NCBI GenBank assembly: GCA_039026975.1
Contig: JBCCLI010000020.1
Coordinates: forward strand, 1 to 31,852
Length of the DNA: 31,852 nucleotides
Source: JBCBKZ01 sp039026975
GTDB taxonomy: Bacteria > Bacteroidota > Bacteroidia > J057
Direction: 5' to 3'
The translations under genes and the position numbers were made by a program. The notes beneath the pieces were generated by a model, which saw nothing but the letters and a program-made list of their open reading frames with translations, had not been told where the DNA came from and did no database searches. Shown here piece after piece: positions 26,087 to 31,852 of this stretch. How positions within the stretch are numbered: position 1 is the stretch's first letter; the number at the start of each line of letters is the position of its first letter.

Positions 26087-26857
26087 ATGAATAAATCCCT
26101 GTTTATTTTATTTATAGCTTTGCTTTTTATGGCTTCATGTATTACCAATCGTGAAACGATAAATTTTCAAGAAAATCCATTTTCCAAAGATTCAATCATA
26201 ACATATTTGAATGACAAGGCTGTATATTTGCTACAACCCGGTGATGTTTTGTCAGTTCAGGTAAAAAGTGTTGATGTAAAAGATTCAGAGTTATTTAATT
26301 TACAGACTGATAACTCTATGATGAACATAAATCCTGGTGCACTGTATTTAAGTGGTTTTTCCATAAGTGATTCAGGCTATATTTTTATTCCCATAGCTGG
26401 AGGAGTGAAAGTGGCAGGGCTCTCTGTAGAAGAAGCCCGGCAGAAGATTCAAGATGAGATTGATAATTATACCGCCCGAGCCTATGTGATAGTAAGTCTC
26501 GTAAGTTTTAAAGTGTCTGTGATAGGAGAGGTAGATAAGCCTGGATACTATTATGTATATAATGATAGGCTTACGCTTTTAGAAGCACTCGCCCTCTCAG
26601 GAGACTTTAAGGAGTTTGCGGATAGAAGGAGACTAACCCTCGTTCGCCAGCATGATGAAGGTTCTGATGTGGTATTACTGGATATAACTGATCCTAACAT
26701 CATTCAGTCCCCCTTCTTTTACCTTGAGCCAAATGATATGATTTACGTACCACAGCTGCAGATGAAAAATTCACGGTCAAACCTATTTAATGTTAATACG
26801 GTGGTAGGAGCAGTGTCTACTGCTTTAACCATTCTCTTATTGATCAGAAATAACTAA
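26087..26857 (+). CDS. Wza-like polysaccharide export lipoprotein
   Basis: Outer-membrane polysaccharide export component. The 256 residues open with a lipoprotein signal (lipobox FMASC, Cys18). A poly-export domain (about 44-140, LLQPGDVLSVQV... GYIFIPIAGGVKVAGLSVEEARQKI) and one SLBB domain (about 147-190, SVIGEVDKPGYYYVYNDRLTLLEALALSGD) follow. It ends in a hydrophobic segment (TVVGAVSTALTILLLI) as in other Bacteroidota export proteins. This is shorter than E. coli Wza and lacks a long amphipathic C-terminal helix. It is first in a two-gene unit, with the Wzc-like gene 16 bases downstream, and is divergent from the initiating transferase, as expected for an export locus. Confidence 0.93.
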   Translation: MNKSLFILFIALLFMASCITNRETINFQENPFSKDSIITYLNDKAVYLLQPGDVLSVQVKSVDVKDSELFNLQTDNSMMNINPGALYLSGFSISDSGYIFIPIAGGVKVAGLSVEEARQKIQDEIDNYTARAYVIVSLVSFKVSVIGEVDKPGYYYVYNDRLTLLEALALSGDFKEFADRRRLTLVRQHDEGSDVVLLDITDPNIIQSPFFYLEPNDMIYVPQLQMKNSRSNLFNVNTVVGAVSTALTILLLIRNN

Positions 26858-26873
26858 CAGAGCATCACTAACC

Positions 26874-29255
26874 ATGAAACAATCAACATTTGACTATATA
26901 CCTGTCCAGGTTCTACTGGCCAGATTGCTTTCAAAGTGGTACTGGTTTGCTATTTCGCTAGTCCTTTTTATTGGGCTAGCTAAGGTCTATTTAATGACTA
27001 AAGATGATATCTATGAGGTGAAGGCTACCCTCCTGCTGGATGAGAAAAAAGGCTTAGAAGAGCTCAATGGAAGTGATAACTTCATGAAAGAGTTGGGGCT
27101 GTTTGAACAGAGATCAGAGCTTCAGGATGAAATCGGGATTCTCACCTCCTACTCTTTAGTAGAACAAGCCGTACGCCCTCTCAATCAGGGTATTAGCTAT
27201 TTCAAACAGGGTAAGGTTAAATCACGTCAGGTGTTTAATAATCTACCTTTTCTGGTATTAGTGGATTCTAGCCATTACCAGTTGATCAACCTGACCATAA
27301 ATGTAAAGCCCGTTAGTAAAGACTTTTTCATGCTTGAGGCAGAGGGGGAGGATGTATGGGTTTATTTACCTACGGAAAATAAGGTGGTGCTGGAGTTACC
27401 GGAAATTTCCTTTAAACAAAAAATTCGGTTAAATGAGAGCTTCCAAAGCCAGTACCTGAAGTTTGAATTGGTTTCTAATCCTGCCCGTAAAGATCCCAGC
27501 GCGCCTATTAAGAGTGAATATTCCTTCTCCATTAACAGCTTTGACCAGCTGACGGAGTATTACCGTGAGAAGCTGGTAGTAAAGCCTTATGATGAAGAGA
27601 CAAAGAAAGGGAAGCTGGTAGAATTATCTTCCCAGGGCCCATCCATAGAATTGGAGACCCGATTTCTCAACGAGTTAATAGATGCTTACATATCCTACGA
27701 AACTGAAAAATCTAGGAAAGATGGAGTGAAAATTGTAAAGTTTCTAGATAATCAGATGGCCAAAGTGGCGGATTCTCTCGCCAGGGTAGAATATTCTCTT
27801 TCCTATTTTAGAGAATCTAGAAACATAGCAGACTTAGCCACTGCTTCTAAAAAGCTTACGGAAGAATTATTAGAACTAGAAAGAGATAGGGCTGCGCTCA
27901 CAGTCAAATCCCAGCAGGTAGAATATATTTATGAGAATCTTCAGAATGCGCGAGGAGATGGTGATGGAGATTTTTCTCCCGCTACAGTGGACATTGAAGA
28001 TGCCTCACTACAAAACTTATTAATAGAGCTGAATAAGCTAAAAGCCGAAAAAGCAGAAATGACACTTTCTGCTAAGGGAGACAACCCACGTTTGGGACAA
28101 ATCAATAGCAAAATTGAAAATATAGAGGCCAGGGTACTTGAGATAACCCGTAACATGGTAAATACCCAGAGAATAGCCCTGGACGTGTACAATAACAGAA
28201 TTTCTGAGGTGAGAGGCAGGATGTCCTCCCTGCCCAGTGATGAAAGAGAGCTTACCAGACTCCAAAGAGAGTTCAAAGCTAAAAGCGACCTGTTTAAGTA
28301 CCTTCAAGAGAAGAAGGCAGAAGCAAGTGTGGCCGTGGCTAACAGTTCCAGTAATAACTTGATAGTAGATAAAGCCCGGCAGGCAGGGGATACTCCTGTT
28401 TCTCCTAATAGAATGTTATTCTACTTACTCGCGCTTGTACTTGGAGGTGGACTTCCGGGTGCTGTTATCCTGGGAGCAGATTTACTAAATGATAAGGTGT
28501 CTAGCTTGAGAGCACTGGAAAGCAGTACAGATATAAAAGTCCTGGGGTTAATTATTAATAATGACACTAAGGCTAATGTACTGACGGCCCAAAATTCTGA
28601 TTCCGTCTTGGCGGAATGCTTCAGGGCAGTCCGAGTGAGGATGCAAGACATGGGAGGAACAGTACCTATAAAGGTCATTGGTGTCACCTCTACATGGGCA
28701 GGAGAAGGAAAAACATTCTGTGCTAATAACCTGAGTAGTATATTGGCACAGTCCGGAAAGCGGACAGTGTTAGTAGATGTGGATCTGCGCAAGCCCAGGA
28801 TGATGGAGTACCATGAGGTAGATAACATTTGTGGTCTCTCAACCTACCTAAGAGGACAGCATAACCTGGACCAAATTATTCAATCGTCAAAAATTGAAAA
28901 CCTGGATTTAATCTCCTCTGGTCCAGCCCAGCTAAACGCATTAGATCTAATAGATACAGAGAGGTTTTTCAGACTGATTCAAGAGCTGAAAGCTGAATAT
29001 GATTATGTCATCCTGGATACCCCTCCCATAGGCCAAACTACAGATTATGTAATCCTAAAGAGCTATACAGATTTTACCCTTTACATAGTAAGGCACAATA
29101 AAACCAAGTTGCAGACATTGAACATGATCAATGAGATGTATGAAGACGGGAATGTAGGGAACATAGGAATATTGGTGAATGACATCAAGTTAAATCAGGC
29201 CTTTGGGTATGGAGGAGAGAAAATATACGGCTATGGAAAGAAATTGACTTACTAG
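26874..29255 (+). CDS. Wzc-like polysaccharide co-polymerase with tyrosine kinase domain
   Basis: Inner-membrane chain-length regulator and bacterial tyrosine kinase. It has 793 residues in the order: N-terminal membrane helix (about 22-41), periplasmic Wzz-like region with long coiled-coil helices (about 280-480) and second membrane helix (about 513-532). A cytosolic ATPase/kinase domain follows with Walker A (TSTWAGEGKTF, about 603-613), Walker A' (VLVDVDLRKPRM) and Walker B (YVILDTPPIGQTTDY). The C terminus is a tyrosine cluster, AFGYGGEKIYGYGKKLTY, with Y779, Y785, Y787 and Y793, the sites expected to be autophosphorylated. Kinase and co-polymerase are one polypeptide, as in Wzc. A partner phosphatase (low-molecular-weight or PHP type) is not in the window. 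The ORF is complete. Confidence 0.94.
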   Translation: MKQSTFDYIPVQVLLARLLSKWYWFAISLVLFIGLAKVYLMTKDDIYEVKATLLLDEKKGLEELNGSDNFMKELGLFEQRSELQDEIGILTSYSLVEQAVRPLNQGISYFKQGKVKSRQVFNNLPFLVLVDSSHYQLINLTINVKPVSKDFFMLEAEGEDVWVYLPTENKVVLELPEISFKQKIRLNESFQSQYLKFELVSNPARKDPSAPIKSEYSFSINSFDQLTEYYREKLVVKPYDEETKKGKLVELSSQGPSIELETRFLNELIDAYISYETEKSRKDGVKIVKFLDNQMAKVADSLARVEYSLSYFRESRNIADLATASKKLTEELLELERDRAALTVKSQQVEYIYENLQNARGDGDGDFSPATVDIEDASLQNLLIELNKLKAEKAEMTLSAKGDNPRLGQINSKIENIEARVLEITRNMVNTQRIALDVYNNRISEVRGRMSSLPSDERELTRLQREFKAKSDLFKYLQEKKAEASVAVANSSSNNLIVDKARQAGDTPVSPNRMLFYLLALVLGGGLPGAVILGADLLNDKVSSLRALESSTDIKVLGLIINNDTKANVLTAQNSDSVLAECFRAVRVRMQDMGGTVPIKVIGVTSTWAGEGKTFCANNLSSILAQSGKRTVLVDVDLRKPRMMEYHEVDNICGLSTYLRGQHNLDQIIQSSKIENLDLISSGPAQLNALDLIDTERFFRLIQELKAEYDYVILDTPPIGQTTDYVILKSYTDFTLYIVRHNKTKLQTLNMINEMYEDGNVGNIGILVNDIKLNQAFGYGGEKIYGYGKKLTY

Positions 29256-29285
29256 CAATTAGTCGAAAAATACGAGGATAAATAT

Positions 29286-29320
29286 ATTATCAGATGGGGA
29301 GAAAATCCCTGTCTGATAAT
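29286..29320. repeat. Perfectly folding 35-nt hairpin after the Wzc-like gene
   Basis: The left arm (29286-29300) pairs with the right arm (29306-29320) over 15 pairs, two of them G-U, around a five-base GAAAA loop. The 3' side continues GCGTGTG, not a T-run, so it is not a standard U-tract terminator. It sits 30 bases after the Wzc-like stop and about 140 bases before the next gene. It may be a processing, stability or attenuation element; the role is unknown. Confidence 0.6.
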
Positions 29321-29368
29321 GCGTGTGTTTACGGGAAAAATGGTCATTTTTTATCAAAGGAAATAACA

Positions 29369-29376
29369 TAAGTTTG
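29369..29376 (+). promoter_or_regulatory. Candidate -7 promoter box for the 608-residue protein gene
   Basis: TAAGTTTG is an exact TAnnTTTG match. The -33 region at the expected spacing is T-rich (TTTT) instead of TTTG, so this is only a partial promoter. A start near 29383 would give a leader of about 75 bases and place the 29286-29320 hairpin upstream of the transcript. Confidence 0.4.
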
Positions 29377-29457
29377 ATCTTAGAGCGTACTTTATATGAG
29401 TCTCTCTATGACAAGAAGGGCAGATAAAGAGAGAGTATAATTGAATTACAAACAGAA

Positions 29458-31284
29458 ATGCTGACCCCATGGGATATCATTACTTCGATATTGAGTATCC
29501 TGCAGTTTCCATTCTATGGGCTTTTACTGCTGGTTGGGATCATTGCGTACAGATGGAAGGTCCATCTTAAGATGTTTCTAGAGGAAACAGATATTATTCT
29601 CAATCATATCATTATAGGTAAAGAGAATGTTCCACTTGACGTTCTCAACCAGGTTTCCCAGCAAGTCCTTACCTTCATCAAGTCTCAATTTGTAAATAAT
29701 GTAGTCCTGCACGCTGATAACCAGGATTACCTGGATGTAGTCTCCTTTTTTTACCTGAGAAAGATCTTCTCCAAATACTTTTACATCAACCTGGAGAACT
29801 GTGTCCCCATCAAGCCATTTGATGCTTTTCTGTTTGAAAGCCTAGCTAAAATAGGAATTGATCCCTATAAAAGGTTGATAGCCGTAGTCATAGTCAGAAA
29901 GCTAGAGTCTACCTTTCAGGACCCCGGAAATGGGATTAAGCTTACCCCCAGAATTAAAAATCTTTCCCAGAAGTATAAGGAAGAAAACCTGGGCATATGG
30001 CTGGATCATGCCGAGATTATTCCTAGGGGAAAAAAAGGAGATGAGATCCATGACATCTTTAGTAATATGAGCTGTATCACGGCTAACGCTACAGATGTAA
30101 GGCCATTAGCATATATGGAATCTGACGCACCCGTCTTCAGACTGCCACCCCTAGATTACTTATCATTCATCATACTCTATAGCAATGATAACCAGTATGT
30201 CCCCTTACTGGATGATAAAATTAATCCTGTAAAATTTGACAGTGGGATGGGAAGGGATGATTTCTTTCTCAAACATATCTGGCTGGAGCCTAAAGCTTCC
30301 GTAAACAGACTGTATAAATCCATTAATGGAGACTATTCTCAATTCACAGAGCTGAAGCCCTTTCTGGCTAAACACTGGCAGCAGGACCAGGACCAGCGGG
30401 TGAATGGCTGGGATAGTACCGCCTTATTAGGAGAGTTAGAGGAAAGCTATGAAGTGAAAGTACAGGCACTAACGCCGGAAGAGTTAAATGTTTTGTTGCT
30501 ATTAGCGGCTATGCCTAAGGCTGTGAAGGTAGACATTATCAAGTTTGTTTGTAGGAGAATGCACATTCCCTATGAAAGAACTATGGCTACTTTATTAAGA
30601 ATGGGGCTCATAGCTTTTACCAACAAAAACTTCTATACCAATTTCATCCTGGAAGGCAAGATAGCCATGCTCATTACCCAGGACCATTTCAAGTCTAAGG
30701 GGCATATGAAGGAGGAAAGTCCGACAGATTTTTTCTTCGAACTGTTTGCGAAGGGGAATGAGGCCAAGCTGATTTCTAATACCCAGAAATTTGAAATCTT
30801 CTTTGAGAATATTTCCGGGAGTATGGAGATTCTCATGTGGGAATGTTTATTCCATTCCTGCTTTGAGGGGGAAGCTTATTATACCTTCCCAGCAGTGCGG
30901 TATCTCCTCCAACGAAAGTACCTGGATAACAGGTCTAATGTGGTAGATTTGTATTTTGAATACTTTCAGGAAGAAGGAGCAGACCCCATTAATACCCTCA
31001 CTAACAGAGCGCTAAAAGCCTACTTTAACGGCTTCCCTAATGATAATAAGCGGGTATATAACAGGGTACTTCAGGATATGAATCAGATAGAAGGAAATGA
31101 TACCCTTAACCTGCTGTATTACTCTAAACTCTTTAGACGGTATCTTCCCGCCCATGTGAAGTCTTCCATTGTCATGAGAAATGAAGTGCTGGCTTTACTA
31201 CAGTATCTTACCAAGGGGGAAATATCTTATTCTCTCGTATTCAGTCCAGGCACAGAAGATGGAATGAATATTAAGCTGCCCTAA
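29458..31284 (+). CDS. Membrane-anchored protein of unknown function with possible winged-helix segment
   Basis: I do not recognise this 608-residue protein. It begins with a hydrophobic helix (about 7-27, IITSILSILQFPFYGLLLLVG), so it is probably anchored in the inner membrane with a large soluble part. The residues around 335-405 (LTPEELNVLLLLAAMPKAVK..., RTMATLLRMGLIAFTNKNFY) read like a winged-helix fold: helix, helix, recognition helix, then a strand pair. The upstream part (about 225-275, DYLSFIILYSNDNQYVPLLDD...) and the helical C-terminal third have no motif that I can name. It follows the Wzc-like gene by 202 bases, with its own promoter-like site, so it need not belong to the polysaccharide operon. 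I see no nuclease, NTPase or glycosyltransferase signature. The ORF has good coding character, with no frameshift visible. Confidence 0.75.
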   Translation: MLTPWDIITSILSILQFPFYGLLLLVGIIAYRWKVHLKMFLEETDIILNHIIIGKENVPLDVLNQVSQQVLTFIKSQFVNNVVLHADNQDYLDVVSFFYLRKIFSKYFYINLENCVPIKPFDAFLFESLAKIGIDPYKRLIAVVIVRKLESTFQDPGNGIKLTPRIKNLSQKYKEENLGIWLDHAEIIPRGKKGDEIHDIFSNMSCITANATDVRPLAYMESDAPVFRLPPLDYLSFIILYSNDNQYVPLLDDKINPVKFDSGMGRDDFFLKHIWLEPKASVNRLYKSINGDYSQFTELKPFLAKHWQQDQDQRVNGWDSTALLGELEESYEVKVQALTPEELNVLLLLAAMPKAVKVDIIKFVCRRMHIPYERTMATLLRMGLIAFTNKNFYTNFILEGKIAMLITQDHFKSKGHMKEESPTDFFFELFAKGNEAKLISNTQKFEIFFENISGSMEILMWECLFHSCFEGEAYYTFPAVRYLLQRKYLDNRSNVVDLYFEYFQEEGADPINTLTNRALKAYFNGFPNDNKRVYNRVLQDMNQIEGNDTLNLLYYSKLFRRYLPAHVKSSIVMRNEVLALLQYLTKGEISYSLVFSPGTEDGMNIKLP

Positions 31285-31418
31285 TCTCATTACTCTACTT
31301 ACTGTTGACTTTTTCAGTTTATTCAATCTGCTCTATTCTGCAGCGGGCAAGCTCTCTGGGTGCACAGGGTTGACAGGCTTTATAGAATTTTCATACGGCA
31401 GCCTCCCATAGGCGGTAT

Positions 31419-31852
31419 CTAACTGACCACATTCTGAGGCTTCCCGGCCAAATAGGAAGAGATGTTGTCGGCTAATATTGCTAATAACCTCCCTCTGGCT
31501 TCCTGGCTTGCCCAGGCTATGTGCGGACTAATCAAGCAGGTAGGCAGCTGTTGGAGAGGATGGTTCATAGTTGGTGGCTCTTGGCTTAGCACGTCTAAGC
31601 CGGCTCCTCTTATGGTTCCCTGACGGAGGGCTTCTGCCAGATCCTCTTCATTAATGAGGGGACCTCTGGCCGTATTGATGAGTAAGGCAGTAGACTTCAT
31701 CTTCTCCAGCAGGGATATATTGACCAGTTCCCTATTCTCCTCTGTCAAAGGACAATGCAAGCTGACAATATCACTCTCTGTAAACAGCTGTTCTATCCCC
31801 ATCAGCTCTATCCCTTCCACCTGCTGGGACATATCTCTCCTATTCCCTATGA
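31419..31852 (-). CDS. D-2-hydroxyacid dehydrogenase, C-terminal part (cut by the window edge)
   Basis: NAD(P)-dependent oxidoreductase of the D-isomer-specific 2-hydroxyacid dehydrogenase family (glycerate, lactate or phosphoglycerate type). The visible part has the catalytic triad residues: Arg in NTARGPLINEEDLAEAL, Glu in DVLSQEPP and His in SPHIAWAS. It also has the VSLHCPLT segment of the cofactor domain. The frame stays open to the last base, so the gene continues beyond the window; an internal Met at 31832 is not a credible start because the nucleotide-binding Rossmann core lies before it. It is convergent with the unknown 608-residue gene (134 bases between stops). The exact substrate cannot be told from this half. 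Confidence 0.92.
   Translation of the reverse strand, partial: IGNRRDMSQQVEGIELMGIEQLFTESDIVSLHCPLTEENRELVNISLLEKMKSTALLINTARGPLINEEDLAEALRQGTIRGAGLDVLSQEPPTMNHPLQQLPTCLISPHIAWASQEARGRLLAILADNISSYLAGKPQNVVS

Noticed and set aside
31390..31418. Weak hairpin between the 608-residue gene and the dehydrogenase
   Set aside because: Only two four-base stems with unequal internal loops and no U-tract, so it is not a convincing terminator.
1..31852. Search for CRISPR arrays, transposases, integrases, toxin-antitoxin pairs and restriction or other defence genes
   Set aside because: No regularly spaced repeats, IS-like terminal repeats or defence protein motifs are visible; the single tRNA has no integrated element next to it. 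MazG here is the housekeeping two-domain type linked to purine genes and not a toxin-antitoxin component.

Overview
The window looks like chromosomal DNA from a Bacteroidota bacterium, probably of the Cytophagales type. The evidence is a fused alpha/beta 2-oxo acid dehydrogenase E1 of the Bacteroidota subtype, a secreted Kelch/PKD protein ending in a type IX secretion sorting domain, Wza-like and Wzc-like proteins of the Bacteroidota form, and promoter matches to the phylum's TTTG / TAnnTTTG consensus. I see no phage, transposase, integrase, CRISPR array or rRNA.

Layout, left to right. Positions 34-5766 (minus strand) hold a tripartite RND efflux operon, transcribed adaptor, then permease, then outer-membrane channel. 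Positions 5899-8169 (minus) hold a bifunctional RelA/SpoT-type (p)ppGpp enzyme. A self-contained tRNA-Leu(UAG) unit with its own promoter and hairpin terminator lies at 8343-8516. Trigger factor (plus, TTG start) faces the fused E1 dehydrogenase (minus), and the two share one bidirectional terminator at 9993-10043. An unassigned probable outer-membrane beta-barrel protein (minus) is divergent from a mazG-purK-purE cluster (plus), which covers nucleotide clean-up and two consecutive steps of purine synthesis. Next is the 1224-residue secreted Kelch-PKD-CBM-PKD protein.

From 21355 to about 29255 the window is a cell-surface polysaccharide region. It has a family 2 glycosyltransferase, a convergent HAD phosphatase and GT-B glycosyltransferase pair, a polyprenyl-phosphate sugar-1-phosphate transferase that would start repeat-unit synthesis, and, divergent from it, a Wza-like export lipoprotein and a Wzc-like co-polymerase/tyrosine kinase. 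Flippase, polymerase and further glycosyltransferases are not in the window. The locus is followed by a 608-residue membrane-anchored protein that I cannot assign, preceded by a strong 35-nt hairpin and a promoter-like site. The right edge holds the C-terminal part of a D-2-hydroxyacid dehydrogenase.

Most of the window is ordinary core and surface biology. The least explained items are the 608-residue protein with its leader hairpin, the orphan beta-barrel protein, operator-like dyads in front of the efflux operon and the Kelch/PKD gene, and a possible remnant reading frame after the family 2 glycosyltransferase. No system that I can confidently call new is visible.
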